This document shows, in pieces, positions 15,336 to 21,911 of a stretch of 25,878 nt of DNA. The stretch is from an uncultured Bacteroidales bacterium. Its GTDB lineage: Bacteria > Bacteroidota > Bacteroidia > Bacteroidales > Bacteroidaceae. The notes beneath the pieces were generated by a model, which had not been told where the DNA came from, did not search any database, and was given only the letters and a program-made list of their open reading frames with translations. The stretch's first letter is position 1. Each line of letters opens with the position of its first letter. The DNA is taken from NCBI GenBank assembly GCA_902803195.1, contig CADCOX010000118.1, positions 1 through 25,878 on the forward strand, written 5' to 3'. The position numbers were made by a program, and so were the translations under genes.

Positions 15336-16106
15336 TCAATCAATGTGGATGCTCAAATCGGCGGGAGAGAAATGAATGCCGGGACGTTCGATGAAATGCG
15401 CGAGATGTCCGCTGTCGGCCAACTGCCGAGGCGTGCCGATGTGAATGCCGTCCTCATCCATAAGCCATACGCAGTCAGCCACTTGCAACGATAGTTCAAG
15501 GTCATGGGTAGAAAGGAAGATAGTCTTGGATGTGTCGTGGGCAAGGCGGCGCAGCAGTTGCATCATCTCCACCTTGCTCGGAAAATCCAGGAAAGCCGTT
15601 GGTTCATCGAGGTAGATGACGGGCGTCTGCTGGGCAAGGGCCTTGGCTATCATGACTTTCTGACGCTCACCATCCGAGAGAGTGGAAACATAACGACGTT
15701 CGAGCGACGTGATGCCTACTTGCGAGATGGCAGTCGTTACCATGTCCTCGTCCTCAGCGGTCAGACGACCCCAAAAGCCAGTGTATGGTGCTCGACCCAT
15801 CGCCACGAGTTCGCGGACAGTCATATTCTGAAGGTCGGGCTTTTCCGTGAGGACGACGCTGATGAGCTGGCTGAGTTCGTTGGGCGTCAGCTGGTCGATG
15901 CGCTTGTCATTGAGCCATACCTCACCTTCAAGGGCAGGTTGGAAAGCGGCGAGTGTGCGCAGGAGCGTGCTCTTGCCTATGCCATTGGCACCAAGCAGAC
16001 AAGTGAGCTGACCTGAATGAATCTCTGCATTGATGTTACGCTGAACAACGTGTGTATGATGGCGACCAACATAACCAATCGTAAGGTTCTTGAGGGAGAG
16101 GGACAT
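15336..16106 (-). CDS. ABC transporter ATP-binding protein, FecE/BtuD-like
   Basis: The 256-residue product is a complete ABC ATPase of the iron-complex/cobalamin importer class. Seen are Walker A GANGIGKST (39-47), the signature LSDGE (143-147), Walker B VIYLDEPTAFLD (163-174) and the switch His201. The MGRAPYTGFWG segment (103-113) is typical of FecE-like ATPases. The Q-loop position reads VVLTEKPD, so the usual glutamine is not apparent; I believe this occurs in Bacteroidetes FecE homologues. It would power import of a siderophore, haem or corrinoid with a FecCD-type permease and a binding lipoprotein, but neither is present. Upstream on the same strand is a metallo-hydrolase gene, separated by a heptamer repeat. 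A hairpin follows the stop. Confidence 0.92.
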   Translation of the reverse strand: MSLSLKNLTIGYVGRHHTHVVQRNINAEIHSGQLTCLLGANGIGKSTLLRTLAAFQPALEGEVWLNDKRIDQLTPNELSQLISVVLTEKPDLQNMTVRELVAMGRAPYTGFWGRLTAEDEDMVTTAISQVGITSLERRYVSTLSDGERQKVMIAKALAQQTPVIYLDEPTAFLDFPSKVEMMQLLRRLAHDTSKTIFLSTHDLELSLQVADCVWLMDEDGIHIGTPRQLADSGHLAHFIERPGIHFSPADLSIHID

Positions 16107-16118
16107 GGGGATGAAATA

Positions 16119-16153
16119 AATGGAGAATGGAGAATGGAAAATGGGAAATGAGG
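16119..16153. repeat. Five tandem heptamers (AATGGAG type)
   Basis: AATGGAG, AATGGAG, AATGGAA, AATGGGA and AATGAGG follow without gaps at 16119-16153. They lie 13 bases upstream of the ABC ATPase start codon, so on the coding strand they give a pyrimidine-rich leader. There is no open frame of note. Confidence 0.8.
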
Positions 16154-16181
16154 GGGCTAATGAGATTCAGGAAGAGGATAG

Positions 16182-16832
16182 CTATGCGCTCAAGTAGGGA
16201 TTATAGGTTCGTTCTGTGGCGATGTCGGTAGATGGGCCATGACCTGGGTAGACTTTGACGTCGGTTGGAAGCGACTTGAGCAAATGTTGAAGCGAATGGA
16301 TGAGTGTCCAATGGTGACCGCCAGGGAGGTCTGTACGACCTATGCTCATGCGGAAGAGACTATCGCCAGAGAAGAGCGCGTGCTCTTCTTCGCAGTACAG
16401 ACAGATGCCACCAGGTGAGTGTCCAGGACAAGGCAGGACCTTGAATTGATGATGACCGAACGAAACGACAGTATCGTCAGTTAGAGGCTCGCCAGTAGGG
16501 CCAGTAGAGCAGGGGAGGACGTGTCCGCCCAAAATCTCGCGCATCTGTGATGGTGTGTCGTTGAAGAGAGGGAGTTCTTCCTCGTGGCAACGAGCAGCAA
16601 GTCCATAGCGTTCGTGGATGAAACCAGCCCCGAAAAGGTGGTCGAAATGAGCATGAGTAAGCAGATGGGCTACGGGATGGAGTTCGTTGAGGTCTATGTA
16701 GTCGCTGATGGCGGCTTTCTCCTCGTCGTAGAAAGCGCCGCAATCGATGATGACTGCATCAAGCGTATCGTCGCTGACAACGTAACAATTCTCACCAAGA
16801 GGGTTGACGGTGAATGTCTTAATGGTAATCAT
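16182..16832 (-). CDS. Metallo-beta-lactamase-fold hydrolase, glyoxalase II-like
   Basis: The 216-residue product has the zinc-binding THAHFDH motif (59-65), then CPGHSPGG, FSGDSLF and YPGHGP, which supply the further histidines and aspartate of a two-metal site. This is the layout of small YcbL-like or hydroxyacylglutathione hydrolase-like enzymes, which cleave thioesters; the true substrate is uncertain, and the C-terminal glutathione-binding domain of classical glyoxalase II is missing. I start it at the ATG at 16832 (MITIKTFTVNPLGENCY), because this is where family proteins begin. An in-frame ATG at 16865 adds eleven residues unlike the family. It follows rsmG by about 50 bases on the same strand. 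Confidence 0.9.
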   Translation of the reverse strand: MITIKTFTVNPLGENCYVVSDDTLDAVIIDCGAFYDEEKAAISDYIDLNELHPVAHLLTHAHFDHLFGAGFIHERYGLAARCHEEELPLFNDTPSQMREILGGHVLPCSTGPTGEPLTDDTVVSFGHHQFKVLPCPGHSPGGICLYCEEEHALFSGDSLFRMSIGRTDLPGGHHWTLIHSLQHLLKSLPTDVKVYPGHGPSTDIATERTYNPYLSA

Positions 16833-16882
16833 AGGGTATGATGGGACGCTAGACCAAAATGACAAATTGCGTCATAATGAAG

Positions 16883-17569
16883 TTACAACTGTACGTAAAC
16901 AACTTTCTTTGTTTGGAAGTATTCTTCGTCAAAGAAATCGGACAATGGGGTGATGAGTTTTGTTGCACGGACGGCAGATGCCTCGTGCTCGAGTTCGCCA
17001 CCTTTGAGTGCTATGAGCCCGTTGGGAAGTGCATTTTGGGATTTCTGCGAGATGTGAGGGCGACATATCTTGACAAGGTCGGCCAATGGCATCACGGCAC
17101 GCGAGACGATGAAGTCGAAACGGGCGGGCTGAAGCATCGTATTTGGCGCAACAGGCTCGGCATGCTTTTGTTTCTTGGGATTCGGGACGTAGCGAACCTC
17201 TTCAGCGCGAGCGTGTTGAGTGGTGACATTTGTAAGACCGAGGGCTTGCACGACCTCGTTGCATACGCGAATCTTCTTACCAATCGAATCGACAAGATGG
17301 AAATGAACGTCGGGGAACATAATCGCCAACGGAATGCCAGGGAAGCCACCGCCTGTGCCGAGGTCCATGACCCGTGTGTCTGGACGGAAATTGATAATCT
17401 CTGCTATGCCAAGAGAATGGAGGACGTGGTGCTCATAGAGGTTGTCAATATCCTTGCGGGAGATGACGTTAATCTTGGCATTCCAATCGTGATAGAGCGC
17501 ATCGAGGGCTACGAATCGTTCACGCTGCTCGGCTGTGAGGTTTGGGAAGTATTTATCAATGATGGTCAT
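16883..17569 (-). CDS. rsmG: 16S rRNA (guanine527-N7)-methyltransferase RsmG
   Basis: The 228-residue product uses S-adenosylmethionine to methylate N7 of G527 in 16S rRNA. The N-terminal part has the family pattern ALYHDWNAKINVISRKD...LYEHHVLHSL, and the SAM-binding loop is MDLGTGGGFPGIPLAI (68-83), highly characteristic of RsmG (GidB). FDFIVSRAV and LIALKGGELEHE follow as expected. Compared with typical family members there is a short extra segment near PNPKKQKHAEPVAP (about 149-162). The ATG follows the NhaC gene by 54 bases. A small inverted repeat TGAC/GTCA follows the stop. Loss of RsmG gives low-level streptomycin resistance in other bacteria. Confidence 0.97.
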   Translation of the reverse strand: MTIIDKYFPNLTAEQRERFVALDALYHDWNAKINVISRKDIDNLYEHHVLHSLGIAEIINFRPDTRVMDLGTGGGFPGIPLAIMFPDVHFHLVDSIGKKIRVCNEVVQALGLTNVTTQHARAEEVRYVPNPKKQKHAEPVAPNTMLQPARFDFIVSRAVMPLADLVKICRPHISQKSQNALPNGLIALKGGELEHEASAVRATKLITPLSDFFDEEYFQTKKVVYVQL

Positions 17570-17623
17570 AATGTGAGGGTAGAATAGACTTTTGATGAAT
17601 AAACAAATGAGCTACTAATGGAT

Positions 17624-18898
17624 TCAGCTGTAGCGTCGGGGATAACGGAAGAGGATGGCGAGGAGGGCGCAGATGCCCATGCAGAAGGGATAATATAAAT
17701 AAGGTATAATCTCGACTGGCGAGAGGGCAGCAAGCGAAGCCGCCATGAGGAGTTGTGCGCCATAGGGAATGATGGCTTGCGCTAAACACGAGAATGTGTC
17801 GAGCAGGCTGGCACTTTTGCGGGGATCAACGCCAAAGCGTTGTGCGATATCATGGGCGATAGGACCAATAGTGAGGATGGCTACAGTATTATTGGCCGTA
17901 CAGATATCGGTGAGCGCCACGAGTCCACCTATAGTGAGCTCTGCGCCACGAGGACCATGAACACGACGCGTCAGAAGGCGAATGAGGTAGTCAATACCAC
18001 CGCTGTAGCGAATAAGTGCCATCAGCCCACCAGCAAGCATCGTCACAATAATGAGTTCGCTCATGCCCAGAATGCCTTCGCCCATAGCGCCAAACCATCC
18101 GTAGAGGTCGTAGCTACCATGTGCTATGCCTATGATACCGCTCAGGAGGATACCCACAACAAGAACAATCATCACATCAACGCCCACAAAAGCGGTGACA
18201 AGAACAACCAAATAGGGGAGAACCTTTATCATGTTCACTTCCTCAGTGATTGCAGGTGAATGAATTTGAGTTCCCAGTACGATATAGGCCAAAAGAACGA
18301 GGGCGGCAGCAGGAACGACAATCATGGAGTTGACACGGAACTTGTCGGACATGCGACAACCTTGCGTGCGAGTTGCCATAATGGTCGTATCGGAGATGAA
18401 ACTGAGATTGTCACCAAAGAAAGCGCCACCAACGACAACGCCCACAACGAAGGGCATACTTGTCTCCGTAGCTTCGGCTATTCCTGCTGCAATAGGGACG
18501 AGAGCGACGATGGTTCCCACACTCGTCCCAATACTCAGCGAGATAAAACATGACGCGAGAAAAAGCCCAGCTAACAGGAGATTATCGGGTAGAAGTTGAA
18601 GTGATAGTTGAACTGTGGCATCGATAGCGCCCATAGCTTTTGCCGAGGCTGCAAAAGCGCCAGCAAGAATGAAAATCCAGATCATCAGCATGATATCGGG
18701 ATGACCAGCTCCGGAGGAGAACGTGGTCAATCGCTCGCGGAGGCTGAGCCCACGGGTAATAGCGATGGCATAGATGCTGGTGATGAGAAAAGCGACACTT
18801 ATGGGCACCTTGTAGAAGTCGCCTGCTGCGATGCTGGCGATGAGATATACTGTGAGAAATACAGCGATTGGGCTGAGAGCGAGCAAGCCTTTCTTCAT
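17624..18898 (-). CDS. NhaC-family Na+/H+ antiporter
   Basis: The 424-residue product is a polytopic inner-membrane protein with about eleven or twelve hydrophobic segments. The stretch GGAFFGDNLSFISDTTI (157-173) is the hallmark of the NhaC family, with charged Asp residues in a membrane segment that would carry Na+ or H+. A second conserved region is LTDICTANNTVAILTIGPIA. The antiporter exports Na+ in exchange for H+ and helps with pH and salt balance; some family members instead exchange organic acids such as malate and lactate. It is the first gene of the minus-strand block, with a TATCTTTG -7 element about 50 bases upstream of the ATG. Confidence 0.92.
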   Translation of the reverse strand: MKKGLLALSPIAVFLTVYLIASIAAGDFYKVPISVAFLITSIYAIAITRGLSLRERLTTFSSGAGHPDIMLMIWIFILAGAFAASAKAMGAIDATVQLSLQLLPDNLLLAGLFLASCFISLSIGTSVGTIVALVPIAAGIAEATETSMPFVVGVVVGGAFFGDNLSFISDTTIMATRTQGCRMSDKFRVNSMIVVPAAALVLLAYIVLGTQIHSPAITEEVNMIKVLPYLVVLVTAFVGVDVMIVLVVGILLSGIIGIAHGSYDLYGWFGAMGEGILGMSELIIVTMLAGGLMALIRYSGGIDYLIRLLTRRVHGPRGAELTIGGLVALTDICTANNTVAILTIGPIAHDIAQRFGVDPRKSASLLDTFSCLAQAIIPYGAQLLMAASLAALSPVEIIPYLYYPFCMGICALLAILFRYPRRYS

Positions 18899-18944
18899 GA
18901 GTCGGTGGAGTATCTTGAACTCTTGGATTCGTCTGTTTTGCGTG

Positions 18945-18952
18945 CAAAGATA
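18945..18952 (-). promoter_or_regulatory. -7 element for the nhaC-like gene
   Basis: On the minus strand the sequence reads TATCTTTG, matching TAnnTTTG, 46 bases before the start codon. No clear -33 TTTG is seen at 19-21 bases. It may serve the whole minus-strand block down to the ABC ATPase. Confidence 0.5.
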
Positions 18953-18992
18953 ATGAATAATGGTGAATTTGGTGTTATTTTGCGAGAATCTT

Positions 18993-19023
18993 TTTGTCGT
19001 TCAGTGCTTTTTGCTTACTTTTG
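18993..19023 (+). promoter_or_regulatory. Promoter for the kdgK-eda operon with a long leader
   Basis: TTTG (18993-18996), 19 bases, then TACTTTTG (19016-19023) gives a good Bacteroidetes promoter. The start codon is about 118 bases downstream of the predicted start of transcription. This leader holds a near-perfect palindrome AACGTTACGTT (19061-19071) and two copies of AGATTCAC (19108-19115 and 19123-19130), possible operator sites. Confidence 0.65.
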
Positions 19024-19147
19024 CAGACAGAATTAGGAGTTTGGATTTTCAAAGACGAGAAACGTTACGTTTTATATACATTCAATTCCACATTAATTAC
19101 TAAAAACAGATTCACCCATAATAGATTCACTAAATAATCGAATACCT

Positions 19148-20170
19148 ATGTCAAAGATTATCACTCTCGGCGAACTCATGCTTCGCCTCTCTCCTCAAGG
19201 CAATGACCGTTTCATCCAGAGCGAATCGTTCCGTATCATCCCTGGTGGTGGTGAAGCTAATGTCGCTATCTCTCTTGCCAACTATGGACACGAAGCTTGT
19301 TTCGTGACGAAACTGCCCAAGCACGAAATCGGCCAGATTGCTGTGAATGCAATGCGTCGCTATGGCGTCGACACCCGTTTCATAGCCCGTGGCGGCGATC
19401 GCGTAGGCCTTTATTATGCAGAGACAGGCGCCTCGATGCGTCCTTCTAAGGTCATTTACGACCGTGCCCATAGCGCTATTGCCGAGGCCGACCCTGCTGA
19501 CTTCGACTTCGATGCCATCATGGAAGGTGCCGACTGGTTCCATTGGAGCGGTATCACGCCTGCTATCTCTGACAAGGCAGCCGAACTGACTCGTCTGGCC
19601 TGCGAGGCCGCTAAGCGTCACGGCGTAACCGTGAGCGTGGACTTGAATTTCCGCAAGAAACTGTGGACGAGCGAGAAAGCCATCAGCGTGATGCGTCCGC
19701 TGATGAAGTTCGTCGATGTCTGTATCGGCAACGAGGAAGATGCAGAACTCTGTCTCGGTTTCAAGCCAGATGCAGACGTGGAAGGCGGAAAGACCGATGC
19801 CGCTGGTTACGAGGGAATTTTCCGTCAGATGCGCGAAGAGTTCGGCTTCAAGTATGTCGTTTCGACGCTTCGCGAGAGTTTCTCGGCTACGCATAATGGA
19901 TGGAAAGCTCTTATCTTTGACGGCAAAGAGTTCTATCAGTCGAAGCGTTATGACATCAATCCCATCATCGACCGTGTGGGTGGTGGCGACTCGTTCTCGG
20001 GTGGCTTGATTCACGGTTTGCTGACGAAGGCAACACAAGGCGAAGCCCTCGAGTTTGCTGTAGCCGCCAGCGCATTAAAGCACACGATCAATGGTGACTT
20101 CAACCTCGTGTCGGCCGATGAAGTAGAAGCCCTGGCTGGTGGTAACGCCAATGGCAGAGTGCAGCGATAG
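19148..20170 (+). CDS. kdgK: 2-keto-3-deoxygluconate (KDG) kinase, PfkB family
   Basis: The 340-residue product phosphorylates KDG to 2-keto-3-deoxy-6-phosphogluconate (KDPG) with ATP. It is a PfkB-type sugar kinase: N-terminal ITLGELMLRLSP, the substrate-binding IIPGGGEANVAISLA (30-44), SVDLNFRKKLW in the middle, and the C-terminal signature DRVGGGDSFSGG with catalytic Asp281. The GGGDSF form replaces the more common GAGDAF; I believe it is usual in Bacteroidetes KDG kinases. KDPG aldolase follows 57 bases later, which strongly supports KDG as substrate over fructose or ribose. Together they finish hexuronate catabolism. The earlier enzymes (isomerase, reductase, dehydratase) are not in the window. 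Confidence 0.93.
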   Translation: MSKIITLGELMLRLSPQGNDRFIQSESFRIIPGGGEANVAISLANYGHEACFVTKLPKHEIGQIAVNAMRRYGVDTRFIARGGDRVGLYYAETGASMRPSKVIYDRAHSAIAEADPADFDFDAIMEGADWFHWSGITPAISDKAAELTRLACEAAKRHGVTVSVDLNFRKKLWTSEKAISVMRPLMKFVDVCIGNEEDAELCLGFKPDADVEGGKTDAAGYEGIFRQMREEFGFKYVVSTLRESFSATHNGWKALIFDGKEFYQSKRYDINPIIDRVGGGDSFSGGLIHGLLTKATQGEALEFAVAASALKHTINGDFNLVSADEVEALAGGNANGRVQR

Positions 20171-20227
20171 AAAGCTTTTCGCTTTACTTCAGCAAAAGAA
20201 CATACATGTAAATATATTAAGGAAATT

Positions 20228-20896
20228 ATGGCAAGATTCGATAAGATGGCCGTTATGGCCAAAATCAAGGAGACGGGCATGGTGCCTGTGTTCTACCACA
20301 AGGATGCCGAGGTGGCCAAGAAAGTCATCAAGGCTTGTTACGAAGGTGGCGTTCGCGCCTTCGAGTTCACCAATCGTGGCGATTTCGCACAAGAGGTTTT
20401 TGCCGAGTGCGTGAAGTTTGCAGCTAAGGAATGTCCCGAACTGGCTCTTGGCATTGGTTCGGTCGTCGATGCACCTACAGCCGCAATGTACTTGCAGTTG
20501 GGCGCCTGCTTCGTTGTCGGCCCATTGTTCAACCCCGACATTGCACCCGTCTGCAATCGTCGTCTTGTGCCATACTGCCCCGGATGCGGTAGCGTCAGCG
20601 AGATTGGCAAGGCACAGGAATTAGGCTGCGACCTCACGAAGTTGTTCCCAGGTGATGTCTATGGTCCGAATATGGTCAAAGGTCTTATGGCCCCAATGCC
20701 TTGGTCGAAGATCATGGTTACAGGCGGCGTTGCCCCCGACGAAGAGAATCTACGAGGCTGGTTCAAGGCTGGCGTGTTCTGCGTAGGTATGGGCTCGAAG
20801 CTCTTCCCGAAAGACAAGGTGGCAGCTGAGGATTGGCAGTATGTGACGGACAAATGCCGTGAGTGTCTGGATATTATCGCACGTGCTCGTGCTTAA
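20228..20896 (+). CDS. eda: KDPG aldolase (bifunctional 4-hydroxy-2-oxoglutarate aldolase)
   Basis: The 222-residue product cleaves KDPG to pyruvate and glyceraldehyde 3-phosphate in the cytoplasm. It is a class I aldolase: Lys138 in CDLTKLFPG is the expected Schiff-base lysine, Glu46 in FEFTNRG the conserved acid/base residue, and VTGGVAPDEEN (164-174) the phosphate-binding loop. Length matches the trimeric family. An YCPGCGS segment (116-122) near the active site is a Cys-rich variant of the usual PGxxTPSE element. The gene follows kdgK in the same direction and is followed 33 bases later by a lipoprotein gene, so it probably lies in a longer transcript. Confidence 0.94.
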   Translation: MARFDKMAVMAKIKETGMVPVFYHKDAEVAKKVIKACYEGGVRAFEFTNRGDFAQEVFAECVKFAAKECPELALGIGSVVDAPTAAMYLQLGACFVVGPLFNPDIAPVCNRRLVPYCPGCGSVSEIGKAQELGCDLTKLFPGDVYGPNMVKGLMAPMPWSKIMVTGGVAPDEENLRGWFKAGVFCVGMGSKLFPKDKVAAEDWQYVTDKCRECLDIIARARA

Positions 20897-20929
20897 GTCG
20901 TTGAATGTTCAGCATCTAAACCTACAATC

Positions 20930-21877
20930 ATGAAGAAGGTTAAGTATCTCTCGTTGGCTATAGTGGCTATTATGCTGCTTGGCCTTCAGTCATGCGACTG
21001 GATAAAGGGGCTTACACATGCCGAGGACGGCTCATCGCCCTCCGACTCCGTATCTGCTCCCCAGTATTGTACAGTCGAGTTCTCGGATAGCGTCGGCGTT
21101 GTCAACAGCCATGCCTATCAATCGATTAAAGTCGACTTCCCAGCAGAAGAAGACACGAGCGTCGTAGCTCAGAGCGTGCTTGCATGGCTGTGCGAGAAAG
21201 TACGCAGTTGCTGCTATCCCGATTGGTCGGGCGAGCGCCTGCGTTCCGATTCCGTGGCTCAAGTTCTCGAGACGGCGGGAGAGACTTTCGCCGAAGCCTT
21301 TGTGAAAACTTATGGTCAGAAAGGTCTGAAGCTGATGGAAGAGGACATCCGCACGATGGCAGAGGAAGGCTTTGAAGGCAGCTACCTCAACGACCTGAGA
21401 ATCGAACTCTCCGAGCAGACTGATAACTACCTGACGTTCATCACGGGCTACGAAGTGTATACAGGTGGCGCTCACGGTGGTTATCTTGCCGATGGCGCTA
21501 CGTTCAGCAAGGCCGATGGCAAGCGCATGGGGTGGAATATGTTTGACCCCTCGAAGCGAGCCGAACTGGTTGCACAACTGAAGAAAGGGCTGATGGACTA
21601 TTTCAACGATGCCACCGAGGACAAGATCACGACAGACTCAGCTCTATTCGAGATGCTCATCCTCTATGATGACCCCGAAACGCCTGAGAACGAGCTGGAA
21701 TATGGAATTCCTTTGCCTCAGACCGAGCCCTATGTCACCCGCAAAGGCATCGCCTTTATCTATCAGCAATACGAGATTGCAGCCTATGCCTGTGGCTTGC
21801 CTTCGTGCGTCCTGCCCGTAAGCGCTGTGGCTCCTTGCCTTTCGGCTGAAGGTAAAGCTTTCTTAGGTGTTCATTGA
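20930..21877 (+). CDS. DUF3298/RsiV-type lipoprotein
   Basis: The 315-residue product starts with a lipoprotein signal peptide and lipobox LQSC, making Cys22 the lipidation site, so it is exported and anchored in a membrane. The mature part resembles the RsiV/DUF3298 fold: GYEVYTGGAHGGY (173-185), then DGKRMGWNMFDPSKR, and a C-terminal IAFIYQQYEIAAYACG followed by a short beta segment. In Bacillus, RsiV binds lysozyme; in Bacteroidetes the role of these lipoproteins is unknown. It lies 33 bases after eda and 34 bases before the C10 peptidase start codon, so cotranscription is likely. A partnership with the peptidase is conceivable but not shown by sequence. Confidence 0.85.
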   Translation: MKKVKYLSLAIVAIMLLGLQSCDWIKGLTHAEDGSSPSDSVSAPQYCTVEFSDSVGVVNSHAYQSIKVDFPAEEDTSVVAQSVLAWLCEKVRSCCYPDWSGERLRSDSVAQVLETAGETFAEAFVKTYGQKGLKLMEEDIRTMAEEGFEGSYLNDLRIELSEQTDNYLTFITGYEVYTGGAHGGYLADGATFSKADGKRMGWNMFDPSKRAELVAQLKKGLMDYFNDATEDKITTDSALFEMLILYDDPETPENELEYGIPLPQTEPYVTRKGIAFIYQQYEIAAYACGLPSCVLPVSAVAPCLSAEGKAFLGVH

Positions 21878-21911
21878 ATCTTCAAGGAAACGAATAGTAT
21901 CAATCGACGAG

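Noticed and set aside
11128..16106. TonB-dependent receptor and FecE-like ATPase as one uptake operon
   Set aside because: They are on opposite strands and separated by three unrelated genes, with no permease or binding protein; at most they could work together in trans.
16833..16865. Upstream ATG for the metallo-hydrolase
   Set aside because: The eleven extra residues do not resemble the family, which begins at the MITIKTFTVNPLGENCY segment.
16859..17587. 242-residue open frame on the plus strand
   Set aside because: It is antisense to rsmG over its whole length and has no recognisable domain.
19151..20038. 295-residue open frame on the minus strand
   Set aside because: It is antisense to kdgK, whose PfkB signatures are unambiguous; the antisense product resembles nothing.
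21867..21911. GTG start giving a longer C10 peptidase
   Set aside because: It would overlap the upstream lipoprotein gene and put 15 polar residues before a clean signal peptide that begins at the ATG at 21912.
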